Notes: generated by a model from the letters alone, not told the origin. A DNA stretch of 64,000 bases from Streptosporangiaceae bacterium NEAU-GS5 (GCA_017592665.1 JAGFNW010000002.1:496001-560000); one strand, 5' to 3'; positions 34,492-44,020 are shown, counted from the stretch's first letter. Numbers and translations are program-made.

Positions 34492-36524
34492 CAGTGGATC
34501 CCCCTCGTGGACTCGACGACGTCGGCGAGCTTACGCCGCAGCGCCTCGTAGAACATGCTCAGGGGGAACTCGTCGGGGAGCACGGCGTCGACCATGCCCT
34601 TCTGCTCCTCGGGCAGGTCGCGTGCGGCCCACCGCGAGCGGGGGCTGGGCGCGACGTAGGCGGCGACGAGGTCGTGGGCGGCCAGCCAGTGGGCGTGCTT
34701 GGACCTGTCGATGCCATCGCGGTAGAGCTTGTCGACCTCGCCGCGTAGGTCGGCGACGCCGTCGGCGACGCGGGGCCAGTCGACGGTGAGCCGGTTGTCG
34801 GTCCACCGGACGATGTCGTTCTTGTGCAGGTAGGCGAACAGGAGCTGGCCGCCGAGACCGTCGTAGTTCCTGACCCGCTCACCGGTGATCGGGAAGCGGA
34901 ACAGCCGGTCGAACAGGATGGCCAACTGGACGTAGCGGGCCTGCGGCACGCCCTCCCGCTCCAGCTTGACGGCCTCGCCGAACGCCGTCAGGTCGCAGCG
35001 CAGCTCCTCGAGCGAGTAGAGCCAGTACGGCATCCGCTGCTTGATCATGAACGGGTCGAACGGCAGGTCGCCGTGGGAGTGGGTCCTGTCGTGGATGAGG
35101 TCCCACATGACGAAGGTGTCCTGGGCCAGCTCCTGGGACGCCAGCAGCCGCTCGGCGTCCGGCGGCAGGGCCAGCTTGAGGGTCTCGGCCGCGGCCGAGC
35201 TCACCGTGCGGAATCGGGCCGCCTCGCGGTCGCAGAAGATCCCGCCCCAGGTGAACCGGGGCGGTGTGGCGCGGACCGCGACGGTCTCGGGGAACAGCAC
35301 GGCCGAGTTGGTGTCATAGCCCGAGGTGAAGGCCATGAACGAGATCGGCACGAACATCGGGTTGTCATAGCCGTTCGCCTCCAGGCCGGCGACGAACGGG
35401 GGCCAGACCGTGCGGAGCCAGACGGCCTCGATGTTGCGGTTGGGATTGCCGTTCTGGGTGTACATGGGGAACACCACCAGGTGCTCCAGGCCGTCGATCC
35501 GCTGCCGGTCAGGGTGGAACGCGTTGAGCGAGTCGAGGAAGTCCGGCACCCCGAGTCCTCCCGCCACCCACCCCCGCAGGTCGCCCACAACGGCGTCCAG
35601 ATATTCGGCGTCGTGCGGGAAGCGGGGCGCGAGCCGTTCGATCTGCGCCACGATCGCGGCCACGAGCTCGGCGGCGCGGTCGTGATCATCGACGATCGAG
35701 CCGTCCTTGGCCTGCAGCGGCCGCAGTTCCTCCACGGCGTCGCGGAGCGCGGCGAACTCCTCCGGCGCGCGGCCGGCCGCGGCCGCGGAGACGGGCACCC
35801 GCGCGGCCCAGGTCACGACGTCGCCCCAGAGCTTGGCGTGGCCGAATTCGTCGATGGAGTCGTCGCCGAACAGGTCGGAGTCGGCGAACACCACCACGCG
35901 GCCGCGGCCGTGCCGTACGGCGAGGGCGAGCGGGCGATCCGCTGGGTCGGCGGTCTCCGAGGTGGTGTAAAGGACCTGCGCGCCTTCGGGGGCGACGAGG
36001 ACGCCGGCGCGGTAGAAGCAGGCCTCTCCCAGCCAGCCGAGCGCCGGGTCGGGGACGCCGCGGATCCAGGTGGCGACCTTGTTGTGCGCGTGGCGCGGAT
36101 CCTGCACGGTCGCGTGCTCGATCCCCACACCGAAGCGGGCAAGCAGGGCGTCAAGGTTGCTTCCGTATTTGTCCTGCTCGCACTCGGCCAGCACGATCAG
36201 CCCGCCGCCCGCGGCGACGTAGGCCTCCAGGGCGTCCATCTCATGGCCCGTGTAGACGGGGGCGCCGTTGCCGGTCGTGCGCTCCCACCGGATGTCGGAG
36301 GGGTGCGCGATCACGAACACGTCGTGGCCCGCGAGGACGCCCTCGGTGATCGGCCCGTCGGCGTGCGCGGCGACCGAATGCCCGAGCCGCCGCAGCAGCG
36401 CCGCCGCGCGGGCGTAGCTGTTGTCGTCGGGGTGCGCCGGGTTCATGGCCTCGGCGACCTCGCGCCGGATGGTCCACGCCTGGCTGTGCGCCTCGTCGAA
36501 TGCGATGCTCGGGAAAGCTGTCAT
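34491..36524 (-). CDS. DUF6421 family protein with N-terminal glutaminase-like (DUF4350) domain
   Basis: 677 residues from ATG 36524 (GGAG eight bases upstream). The N-terminal about 230 residues resemble a DUF4350/ThuA-type class I amidotransferase fold (FDEAHSQAW, AAGGGLIVLAECEQDKYG, VVVFADSDLFGDD). The C-terminal about 440 residues are DUF6421, with a His/Glu-rich centre (WDLIHDRTHSHGDLPFDPF, SLEELRCDLTAF) that could hold a metal. Known DUF6421 proteins often neighbour an SDR and a threonine-aldolase-like gene, as here. Reaction unknown. It heads a three-gene, fully coupled operon. Confidence 0.8.
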   Translation of the reverse strand: MTAFPSIAFDEAHSQAWTIRREVAEAMNPAHPDDNSYARAAALLRRLGHSVAAHADGPITEGVLAGHDVFVIAHPSDIRWERTTGNGAPVYTGHEMDALEAYVAAGGGLIVLAECEQDKYGSNLDALLARFGVGIEHATVQDPRHAHNKVATWIRGVPDPALGWLGEACFYRAGVLVAPEGAQVLYTTSETADPADRPLALAVRHGRGRVVVFADSDLFGDDSIDEFGHAKLWGDVVTWAARVPVSAAAAGRAPEEFAALRDAVEELRPLQAKDGSIVDDHDRAAELVAAIVAQIERLAPRFPHDAEYLDAVVGDLRGWVAGGLGVPDFLDSLNAFHPDRQRIDGLEHLVVFPMYTQNGNPNRNIEAVWLRTVWPPFVAGLEANGYDNPMFVPISFMAFTSGYDTNSAVLFPETVAVRATPPRFTWGGIFCDREAARFRTVSSAAAETLKLALPPDAERLLASQELAQDTFVMWDLIHDRTHSHGDLPFDPFMIKQRMPYWLYSLEELRCDLTAFGEAVKLEREGVPQARYVQLAILFDRLFRFPITGERVRNYDGLGGQLLFAYLHKNDIVRWTDNRLTVDWPRVADGVADLRGEVDKLYRDGIDRSKHAHWLAAHDLVAAYVAPSPRSRWAARDLPEEQKGMVDAVLPDEFPLSMFYEALRRKLADVVESTRGIH

Positions 36525-36579
36525 GAAATATCTCCTGTTTCTGAGCCCTTCTGCAGGAAAATATACACAATCCTGACAT

Positions 36580-36593
36580 GTGGCCTAGGTCAC
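36580..36593. promoter_or_regulatory. imperfect palindrome GTGGCCTAGGTCAC near the DUF6421 promoter
   Basis: Twelve of 14 positions are palindromic about CTAG, 56 bases above the DUF6421 start. On the same strand TGTGTATATT (36556-36566 region) looks like an extended -10. It may be an operator, but it is short. Confidence 0.35.
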
Positions 36594-36758
36594 GCGGCTC
36601 CGGCGCGAGACGCCCGGCAACCGGGTGGCAAGTAAACTGCAAGCAGACGCGAGATCGTGGCCCTGTATCAACTCAATGTCGGTCACGGTACGAAGGGTTG
36701 AACACCACTCTCCGCGCTGGGACTCTTGGTCTGTTCCGAACCGAAACGGAGGCGGAGA

Positions 36759-38309
36759 ATGCCCCGCCTGAACTCCCTAGTCGCGGGGCTAGGCGCCCTC
36801 GGCGTGTTAACCATGCCCTCGCTGCCGATGCACCCCCACCCGAGCGGTTCGACAGACCGGGTGACGCCCGGTGCTGACCGCATCGAGTCGACTTCGCACG
36901 TGACCGTCACGCTGCTCGACGACCGAAGCGTGATTCAGCAGGTCGTGCGCGAATACGACATGGCCCTGGCCAACGGCAGCGGTTTCACGGTGACACCGGA
37001 CGGCGTGGTCGTGACGGCCACGGGGGTCGTCCAGTCCAGCAAGGACCCACGGGTCTACGCCGCCAACCGCGTGTTCGCGGAGTATTTCAAAGTCAAGATC
37101 CCGGCCGACTTCAGCCGGCACAGCCTCGACAATCCTGATCTCAATCGCAGGCTACAGGCTTGTTATCCACCGCAGGGTCAGAACTCGACCTGCATTGCGA
37201 ACGTCACTACAAAGGTGACCGTCTTCCCCAACCTGTCCCCGCCGCCGCCCGACGGCCTCCCCGCGCAGATCATCAGCACCGGCAGCTCCTCCACCGCTCC
37301 GGCCATCCTCAAGGTGACCAAGGGCGGCGAGAGCGAGAACCTGCCGACCGTGCCGCTGGGCACCACGCTCGGGCCGTCGATCGAGCCGCTCGACTCGATG
37401 ACGACGCCGGCCAGGCCTACGGACAAGGCGCCGCCGAAGACGGAGACGGCGCACCTCGACCCGCCCGGCAGCCGCACGTTCAAACCAGAGGACCGTGCCA
37501 AGCTCGACAAGGTCCTGTCCGCCGACGGCGCCGGCGGCGCGTTCATCGACGACAAGACCAGCGAGGTCGTCGGCTTCCTCGCGGGTGGCGGCGACGCCGC
37601 CACCACGATCACCCCGATCGACGACGTGCGGCAGGCACTGGTGTCCGCCGGATTCACCCCGCGGCGCGGCCCGGTCGACGTGGTCTTCGAGAACGCCCTG
37701 GCCAGCTACCACAACAAGTTCTACGCGGCGGCGATCCCGGTGCTTCAGCAGGTGCTGAAGCTGCAGCCGGCCCACGCGGTCGCGCAGGACCACCTCCGGG
37801 TGGCCACGGCGCAGAAGGGCAGCGCGGCCGACGCCGGGAACAAGCCGATCGTGTCGGCCTCCCCGGTCGCCACGCAGGGCTCGATCTCTCCGCTGATCTA
37901 CGTGACCGGCGGCATCGTGGTGGTCGGCCTGCTGATCGCCGGGGCCGTGCCCATCCTGCTGCGCCGCCGTCAGAGCCGTCGCGACGAGGAGCAGCAGCCG
38001 CAGTCGGTCGAGGTCGTGCCGATGGCCATCACGTCGTGGCCGGCGCACGCCGCCACGCAGGTCGTCAGCGCCCCGCGGCCGCCCGACCAGGGCGCGATGG
38101 GCCCCGACTCGCCACCGCACGGCGTGCTGGGCTCACCCGCGCTCGGGATGCCCGAGCTCATGCCGCCCTCGTCGATGGGGTCGATGGGGTCGCCCGCGTC
38201 ACCGCCGCAGGGCCGTCCCCAGCTCAAGTTCTGCACCCAGTGCGGCATGCGCCTCGGCCACGGGCACCGCTTCTGCGGCTTCTGCGGCCACCCGTCGGAC
38301 ACGCCATGA
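36759..38309 (+). CDS. membrane protein with degenerate trypsin-like domain and C-terminal zinc ribbon
   Basis: 516 residues from ATG 36759 (GGAGGCGGAG upstream). A signal/anchor segment is followed by an outside domain whose start, GSGFTVTPDGVVVTATGVV (residues 73-91), aligns with the HtrA/trypsin segment that normally ends in TNAHVV. Here Gly replaces the catalytic His, so protease activity is unlikely. A TPR-like helix pair (ENALASYHNKFYAAAIPVL) precedes a membrane helix (about 385-410). The cytoplasmic tail ends in a CTQCG...CGFCG zinc ribbon. Its TGA overlaps the kinase ATG (ATGA), so the two are made together. Confidence 0.8.
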   Translation: MPRLNSLVAGLGALGVLTMPSLPMHPHPSGSTDRVTPGADRIESTSHVTVTLLDDRSVIQQVVREYDMALANGSGFTVTPDGVVVTATGVVQSSKDPRVYAANRVFAEYFKVKIPADFSRHSLDNPDLNRRLQACYPPQGQNSTCIANVTTKVTVFPNLSPPPPDGLPAQIISTGSSSTAPAILKVTKGGESENLPTVPLGTTLGPSIEPLDSMTTPARPTDKAPPKTETAHLDPPGSRTFKPEDRAKLDKVLSADGAGGAFIDDKTSEVVGFLAGGGDAATTITPIDDVRQALVSAGFTPRRGPVDVVFENALASYHNKFYAAAIPVLQQVLKLQPAHAVAQDHLRVATAQKGSAADAGNKPIVSASPVATQGSISPLIYVTGGIVVVGLLIAGAVPILLRRRQSRRDEEQQPQSVEVVPMAITSWPAHAATQVVSAPRPPDQGAMGPDSPPHGVLGSPALGMPELMPPSSMGSMGSPASPPQGRPQLKFCTQCGMRLGHGHRFCGFCGHPSDTP

Positions 38310-40102
38310 CCGACGGGCCGGCGATGCCCCAGCTGGTCGGACGCCAGCTCGGGGACTACGTGATCGAGGCGGTGGTCGGGAAGGGCGGCATGGCGACCGT
38401 CTACCGTGCGCGCGACCAGCGCCTCGGCCGCGCGGTCGCGCTCAAGGTGCTGGCCCCCCAGCTGTCGCATGACCATCGGTTCCGGGACCGCTTCGTGCGT
38501 GAGTCCAGGCTGGTCGCCAGCCTGGACCATCCCAACATCATCCCGATTTATGAAGCGGGCGAGCGGGACGACCTGCTGTTCATCGCCATGCGCTATGTCG
38601 AGGGCAGCGACATGCGCCGGCTGGTGCAGGCGACGGGCCCGCTTCCAGTGGCACGCGCCAACCGGCTGTTCACGCAGATCGCCTCGGCGCTCGACGCGGC
38701 GCACGACAACGGGCTGGTCCACCGTGACGTGAAGCCCGCCAACATCCTGGTCACCGAGACCGATCACGTCTATCTGACCGACTTCGGGCTCACCAAGAGC
38801 ACCTCGGCCGAGGCCGGGCTGACCAGCCACGGGCACTTCATGGGGACGCCGCGCTATGTGGCCCCCGAGCAGATCCGCGGGCTGCCGGTCGACGGGCGCA
38901 GCGACCTGTATGCCTTCGCCTGCGTCGTCTACGAGGCGCTGAGCGGGGTGCCGCCGTTCCAGCGCGACACCGAGCTCGCGCTGCTGTACGCGCACGTCTC
39001 GCACGACCCGCCGCCGCTGACCCCTTACCGGCCTGACCTGCCGCACGCGGTCAACCAGGTGATGATGCGGGCGCTTGCCAAGTCGCCGACCGAGCGCTAC
39101 CCGACCTGCCAGCAGTTCGTGGCGGCGCTGCGGGACGCGATCAGCGGCACTCCGGACATGGCTCAGGACGAGGGGCCGGTGAGCCCGGCCGTCGGCTATC
39201 CGGCGCAGCCCGGGTCCTATCCGCCCGGCGTCCCGTCGGGGAGCGTTCCGGGGGTCGGCTACCCGTCCCAGCCTTCGCACCCTTCGCAGGCTTCACAGTC
39301 GCAGCCGTCGCAGCATCCGATGCACCCCTCGCACCCGTCCCATCCGTCGAACACCTCGCGGATGCCGGCGTCCTACCCGCCGGTGTCCCAGCCGTCGTAC
39401 GCGACCTACGGGTCGTACGCGCCGGGCGGGGTCTCGCTGCAGCCGACCGTGGCCTCGACGGCCGCCAGGCCGAAGCGGAAGCTGCCGGTGGGCCCGCTGA
39501 TCGGCGGGGTCGCGATCCTCGTCGCGGTGGCCGTGGCCGCGGCGCTGATCCTGACCCGCGGCGGGGAGAACGCCGCCACGTGGAAGACCTATCCGGGCTC
39601 GGTGGCCGCGCCGTTCAAGATGGCCTATCCGTCGACCTGGACGCCGATCACCAACGCCGACCAGTCGGTGCTCATCTCGCCGGCGGTGCAGGAGTTCAAC
39701 CAGCTGTTCGCGGTGCCGGGCAACACCGACTGGACCAAGGTGAACCCGATCATCAAGGGGACCGCGGCAGACCGGGCGGCCGGGGTGTTCGCGCAGGTGA
39801 GCAACGGGATCTCGGCGTCGATGTCGACGGTCGACCTCGAGTCGGCCGTGCAGAACTCGCTTCCCGGCAATGTGACGTTCTCGTCCGTCGAGGGCGTGTC
39901 GATGGGCACGGGCGCCTATCCGGCGTTCCGGGTCTCCGGATTCGCCTCCGACCCGCAGCAGCAGGGGCAGCTGGAGATCCAGGCCTATGTCGTCAACCGT
40001 CCGGGCAGTCAGGCCGTGCTGATCGCGTTCTTCTGCCCGCCGGGCAAGTGCGACCAGCCGACCATCGACAGCATGGCCCAGTCGGTGGCCTTCACGTCGT
40101 GA
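38306..40102 (+). CDS. PknB-type serine/threonine protein kinase with extracellular domain
   Basis: 598 residues. Kinase domain about 16-285: glycine loop GKGGMATVY, Lys47 (VALKVL), HRD Asp141 with DVKPAN, DFG Asp159, and the GTPRYVAPEQ P+1 region. A Pro/Ser/His-rich linker with SYPP and HPSHPSHPS repeats follows, then a membrane helix near 395-415 (PLIGGVAILVAVAVAAALIL). An extracellular domain of about 165 residues, not PASTA, completes it. Translationally coupled to the pseudo-protease/zinc-ribbon protein, a likely partner or substrate. A strong terminator follows. Confidence 0.93.
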   Translation: MTDGPAMPQLVGRQLGDYVIEAVVGKGGMATVYRARDQRLGRAVALKVLAPQLSHDHRFRDRFVRESRLVASLDHPNIIPIYEAGERDDLLFIAMRYVEGSDMRRLVQATGPLPVARANRLFTQIASALDAAHDNGLVHRDVKPANILVTETDHVYLTDFGLTKSTSAEAGLTSHGHFMGTPRYVAPEQIRGLPVDGRSDLYAFACVVYEALSGVPPFQRDTELALLYAHVSHDPPPLTPYRPDLPHAVNQVMMRALAKSPTERYPTCQQFVAALRDAISGTPDMAQDEGPVSPAVGYPAQPGSYPPGVPSGSVPGVGYPSQPSHPSQASQSQPSQHPMHPSHPSHPSNTSRMPASYPPVSQPSYATYGSYAPGGVSLQPTVASTAARPKRKLPVGPLIGGVAILVAVAVAAALILTRGGENAATWKTYPGSVAAPFKMAYPSTWTPITNADQSVLISPAVQEFNQLFAVPGNTDWTKVNPIIKGTAADRAAGVFAQVSNGISASMSTVDLESAVQNSLPGNVTFSSVEGVSMGTGAYPAFRVSGFASDPQQQGQLEIQAYVVNRPGSQAVLIAFFCPPGKCDQPTIDSMAQSVAFTS

Positions 40103-40136
40103 GCCGGCCGTGAATCACTAGCCGGTCGTGAATCAG

Positions 40137-40166
40137 GGCCCGCGCCCCCAGGGGTGCGGGCCTTCT
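40137..40166 (+). terminator. intrinsic terminator after the kinase
   Basis: GGCCCGCGCCCC (40137-40148) pairs with GGGGTGCGGGCC (40151-40162) over 12 pairs including one G-U, followed by TTCTCT. It is the best terminator in the window and ends the pseudo-protease/kinase transcript. Just upstream, the 15-mer class GCCGGCCGTGAATCA is repeated at 40104 and 40121. Confidence 0.85.
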
Positions 40167-40173
40167 CTGCGCA

Positions 40174-40187
40174 ACCAAACGCTTGCT
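40174..40187. promoter_or_regulatory. KstR2-like operator ACCAAACGCTTGCT upstream of hyuA
   Basis: One base off the AnCAAGnnCTTGnT consensus known for the mycobacterial TetR repressor KstR2 (the fourth CAAG base is A). It lies 12 bases before GTG 40200 and extends to CAACCAAACGCTTGCT. The inverted strand of the 48658 site reads CAACCAAGCGCTTGCT, a 15 of 16 match. Confidence 0.55.
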
Positions 40188-40199
40188 AGGCTCCGGGTC

Positions 40200-42257
40200 G
40201 TGAGCATGGGCTACGCGGTGGGAGTGGACGTCGGCGGCACCTTCACCGACGTGGTCGTCGCCGGGCCGCGCGGGGCCGCGGTCGCCAAGGTGCTCAGCAC
40301 CCACGACGATCCGGCCGACGGCGTGCTCCTCGGGATCGCGACCGCGCTCGACCGGGCCGGGATCGCGCCCGCCGACGTCACACGGGTGGTGCACGCGACC
40401 ACGCTGGCCACCAACGCCGTGCTCGAACGCAAGGGTCCCCGCGTCGCGTACGTGACGACCAAGGGCTTCCTCAGCGTGGTCACGCTGGGCCGCTACGCGC
40501 GGGTCGAGGAGGACCGCTACGACCTCCGGTTCACCCCGCCGCCTCCCCCGGTCGCGGCCGCGGACTGCTTCGAGGTCCCCGAGCGGGTCGGGCCGCGCGG
40601 CGAGGTGCTGATCCCACTGGACGAGGCCGTGGTGGAGAGCGTCGCGGCCGAGATCGCCGGCCGCGGGATCGCGTCGGCCGCCGTCTGCCTGCTCCACGCG
40701 TACGCCAATCCGGAGCACGAGGCCCGCGTGGCCGAGATCCTCCGCGCGCACGGCGTCGCGACCGTGGTCACCTCCTCGGAGGTCTGGCCCGAGCTGCGCG
40801 AATACGAGCGGGCCAGCACAACGATCATGTCGGCGCTGGTCGGCCCGCTGATGGCCTCCTATCTCGTACGGCTCGGCGCCCGCTTGCGCGAGATAGGCGT
40901 GGGCGCCCCGCTGCACGTGATGGAATCCGGCGGCGGGGTGCTGTCGGCCGAGCTCGCGGCGCGACGCGCGGTGGCCACGATCGAGTCGGGACCGGCCGCG
41001 GGCGTGCTGGCGGCGGCGCGGACCGGGCGTCCCGACGTGATCTCGTTCGACATGGGCGGCACGACCGCCAAGGCCTGCGTGATCAGGGACGGCCGCCCCG
41101 AGATCACCCGCGAGTTCTACGTGGGCGGCAAGGGCAGCTTCGGCGGGCGCCGGGCCGGCACCGGCGTGCCGATCAAGACGCCCGCCATCGACCTGGCGGA
41201 GGTCGGGGCCGGCGGCGGCAGCATCGCCTGGGTGGATGCGGGCGGTGCGCTGCGGGTCGGCCCCTGGTCGGCCGGCTCCGAGCCGGGACCGGCCTGCTAC
41301 GGCCTCGGCGGCGCCGAGCCCACGGTGACCGACGCCAACCTCGTGCTCGGCTACCTCGGGTCGGCCACCATCCCGCTCCACCCGGAGCCGGCCGAGAAGG
41401 CGATCGACCAGCGGCTGGCCGGACCGCTCGGGGTGACGCGGCCCGAGGCGGCGTACGCGGTGCACGAGATCGCCAACGCGGCCATGGGCTCGGCCGTGCA
41501 CGTGGTGACCGTGCAGCGCGGGATCGACCCGCGGGGGTTCGCGCTGGTGGCGTTCGGCGGGGCGGGGCCCATGCACGCGGCCCGGGTGGCGGCGCGGTTC
41601 GGCATCACGACGGTGGTGGTCCCTCCGTACTGCGGAGTCGCCTCAGCGGCCGGCCTGCTGTCCGGCGACCTGTCCACGGACCGCGTGCTGTCGCGGCTCG
41701 GCGTGGCCGATCCCGAAGAGGTCTTCGCCGGCCTGGAGCGGGCCGCGGCCGACGACCTCGGCTTCGATCCCGGCTTCGATCTCGGTTTCGATCTCGGTTT
41801 CGACGAGGGGCTGGTCATGGAGCGGTCGGCGTCGGTGCGGTTCGCCGGCCAGGCGCACGACCTGACCGTGCCGTGGAGCGAGGACTCCGACGTGCTGGCC
41901 GACCGCTTTTTCCAGAAATATCGGCAGGTGTATGGGATTGATCAGTGGGGGGCCATCGAAGTGGTGAGCTACCACGTGCGGGCCACCCGTCCCGGCGACC
42001 GGGCCACCCTTCCCCCGCCGGTCGACACCCGGCCGACCACGTCGCGGCCCGCCTGGTTCCCCGAGCTCGGCGGCTACGTCGAGACCCCGGTCGTGGGCCG
42101 GGCGCGGCTCCCGGTCGACGGCCCGGCGATCGTCGAGGACCCCGAGTCGACGATCGTCGTGCCGCCCGGCTGGTCGGCGCGGCTCGACCGATCCGGGGCG
42201 CTGCTCTTGGGCGTCACGCTAATGGGGGCACAGATGGAGGGCCGTGGTGACCGGTGA
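40200..42257 (+). CDS. hyuA: hydantoinase/oxoprolinase subunit A
   Basis: 685 residues from GTG 40200 (ATG 40206 close by). ATP-binding start GVDVGGTFTDVVV, HATTLATNAVLERKG, DMGGTTAK, GAGGGSIAW and the C-terminal domain PGPACYG fit the HyuA/OPLAH-A family, which uses ATP to open 5-oxoproline, hydantoin or related rings (some members carboxylate ketones). A tandem GFDLGFDLGFD repeat occurs at about 520. It overlaps subunit B by 14 bp, so the two form one operon, preceded by the KstR2-like site. Confidence 0.93.
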   Translation: MSMGYAVGVDVGGTFTDVVVAGPRGAAVAKVLSTHDDPADGVLLGIATALDRAGIAPADVTRVVHATTLATNAVLERKGPRVAYVTTKGFLSVVTLGRYARVEEDRYDLRFTPPPPPVAAADCFEVPERVGPRGEVLIPLDEAVVESVAAEIAGRGIASAAVCLLHAYANPEHEARVAEILRAHGVATVVTSSEVWPELREYERASTTIMSALVGPLMASYLVRLGARLREIGVGAPLHVMESGGGVLSAELAARRAVATIESGPAAGVLAAARTGRPDVISFDMGGTTAKACVIRDGRPEITREFYVGGKGSFGGRRAGTGVPIKTPAIDLAEVGAGGGSIAWVDAGGALRVGPWSAGSEPGPACYGLGGAEPTVTDANLVLGYLGSATIPLHPEPAEKAIDQRLAGPLGVTRPEAAYAVHEIANAAMGSAVHVVTVQRGIDPRGFALVAFGGAGPMHAARVAARFGITTVVVPPYCGVASAAGLLSGDLSTDRVLSRLGVADPEEVFAGLERAAADDLGFDPGFDLGFDLGFDEGLVMERSASVRFAGQAHDLTVPWSEDSDVLADRFFQKYRQVYGIDQWGAIEVVSYHVRATRPGDRATLPPPVDTRPTTSRPAWFPELGGYVETPVVGRARLPVDGPAIVEDPESTIVVPPGWSARLDRSGALLLGVTLMGAQMEGRGDR
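41752..41814 (+). repeat. 12-bp tandem repeats in hyuA
   Basis: GGCTTCGATCCC, GGCTTCGATCTC and two GGTTTCGATCTC-like units recur in tandem and encode GFDPGFDLGFDLGFD. The family does not need this insert. It is a local expansion that keeps the frame. Confidence 0.7.
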
Positions 42258-43956
42258 CCTGACCGCGGAGGTGCTGCGGCACGCGCTCGTGGTGGCGGCC
42301 GAGGAGGCCAGCATCGTCGTGGTGCGCTCGGCCTACTCGACGTTCATCGTCGAGGGCTCCGACGCCTCGGCGGCCATTCTCGACGTGCGGGGACGGCTCA
42401 TCGCGCAGTCGATGGCGACCACGCTCATGAACAGCATGGCGCTGACCGTCGCGCTGCCGGCACTGCTGGCCGACGTTCCGGCCGTGAACATGCGGCCGGG
42501 CGAGGTGTACGTGCTGAACGACGCCTACCGGGGCGGCGTGCACACCAACGACCTGCTGGTCTACCGGCCCGTGTTCGTCGGCCCGCACGTGGCGTACCTG
42601 ACCGCGACCATGATCCACGTAGCCGACCTCGGCGGGCTGTCGGCGGGCGGCATGGCCCCGCTGGCCACCGACATCTTCCTCGAGGGCCTGCAGCTTCCGC
42701 CGGTGCGGCTGGCCACCGCGGCCGGGCTCGAACCGGCGATCGAGGCCATCCTCCGGGCCAACAGCCGCACGCCGGACAAGGTCATGGGCGACGTGCGGGC
42801 TCTCGTGGCCGGTACGGCCGTGGCGGCGGCGCGGCTTGAGGCGCTGATCGCCGAGCACGGCCCGGACGGCCTGGCGCGCGGGATCGACGCCTACCTCGAC
42901 TACACCGAGGCCCGCACCCGTGCGGCGCTCGCCGAGCTGCCCGCGGGACGATTCACCGCCGACTACCCCATCGACGACGACGGCATCGACCTCGGCCGGT
43001 CCCACACGGTCCGAGTCGCGATCACGACGTCCCCGGGACCCGCAAGCGGTCCCTCCGCGTCCAGCCAGGCGGGTGTCACGCTCGACTTCGCCGGGACCGA
43101 CCCGCAGGTGCCGGCCGCGATCAACGCGTCGGCGTCGCAGTCGCTGGCCGCGGCCGTGTTCGCGGTGCGCTGCTTCCTCGGCGACCCGGCCATCCCAATG
43201 AACGACGGCTGCCTTCGCGCCATCGACGTGCGGCTGCAGCCGGGCTCGCTGCTCGACGCCACGCCGCCGCACCCGTGCGGCGGCCGGTTCGTGCCGATCT
43301 ACGCGGCGATGGAGGCCGTCTTCCAGGCGCTGTCGGACGCGGTGCCGGAGCGGGCCATCGCCGCGTCCGGCATCCTGCAGCCGTTCAGCGTCGCCGCCGT
43401 GGGCGCGCCTTACTGGATCCACCTCGCGTACGACTTCGGCGGCGTCGGCGCGCGGGAAGGGCTCGACGGGCCGGACGCGACCGGGATCCACTTCGGAGTG
43501 GGCCGCAACTCGATCCCCCAGGTCGAACCGGTGGAGACGCGCTGCCCGCTGATCATCGAGTCGATCGAGACGATCCCCGACTCGGGCGGCCCCGGCCGGT
43601 ATCGCGGCGGGCTCGGAACGCGCACGGTCTACCGCTTCCTCGCAGACGCGCACGTCACGACCCGGGGCGACCGGCTGCGCATCGCGCCTCCAGGCCGTAG
43701 CGGTGGCGGGGCGGGGCGGGTGGGGGGATTCTTCCGGCGGCACCTTGACGGGACGGTCGAACGGCTGCCCTCGAAGATCAACAATGCCCTGTTCCGGACC
43801 GGCGAGGCGTTCATCGTGGCGACCACGGGCGGCGGCGGAATCGGGCGCCCCAGTGAGCGGTCCCGCGAGAGCGTCGAGGCCGACCTGAAGTCCGGCGCGA
43901 TCACCGCGTCGGGGGCCCGGGAGGACTACGGCCACGCGCCGTCCGAGCGGGGCTGA
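42244..43956 (+). CDS. hyuB: hydantoinase/oxoprolinase subunit B
   Basis: 570 residues from GTG 42244, overlapping hyuA. Family segments: VVRSAYSTFIVEGSD, NDAYRGGVHTNDLLVYRPV, HVADLGGLSAGG, and FAGTDPQVPAAINASASQS. It is the metal-binding catalytic partner of HyuA. A hairpin follows its stop. Confidence 0.94.
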   Translation: MVTGDLTAEVLRHALVVAAEEASIVVVRSAYSTFIVEGSDASAAILDVRGRLIAQSMATTLMNSMALTVALPALLADVPAVNMRPGEVYVLNDAYRGGVHTNDLLVYRPVFVGPHVAYLTATMIHVADLGGLSAGGMAPLATDIFLEGLQLPPVRLATAAGLEPAIEAILRANSRTPDKVMGDVRALVAGTAVAAARLEALIAEHGPDGLARGIDAYLDYTEARTRAALAELPAGRFTADYPIDDDGIDLGRSHTVRVAITTSPGPASGPSASSQAGVTLDFAGTDPQVPAAINASASQSLAAAVFAVRCFLGDPAIPMNDGCLRAIDVRLQPGSLLDATPPHPCGGRFVPIYAAMEAVFQALSDAVPERAIAASGILQPFSVAAVGAPYWIHLAYDFGGVGAREGLDGPDATGIHFGVGRNSIPQVEPVETRCPLIIESIETIPDSGGPGRYRGGLGTRTVYRFLADAHVTTRGDRLRIAPPGRSGGGAGRVGGFFRRHLDGTVERLPSKINNALFRTGEAFIVATTGGGGIGRPSERSRESVEADLKSGAITASGAREDYGHAPSERG

Positions 43957-43985
43957 GCGGCCTACAGGACGGCCCGGAAGGCCGC
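43957..43985 (+). terminator. hairpin after hyuB
   Basis: GCGGCCT (43957-43963) pairs with AGGCCGC (43979-43985) directly after the hyuB stop, between convergent genes. There is no T run. Confidence 0.5.
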
Positions 43986-44020
43986 CCCGGACTTCCCGAT
44001 CGCCCGGCGGTCGCGGAGCG

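Noticed and set aside
37160-38305. Plus-strand frame extending the kinase 382 codons upstream
   Set aside because: It overlaps the pseudo-protease gene in another phase and lacks its features; the kinase starts at ATG 38306.
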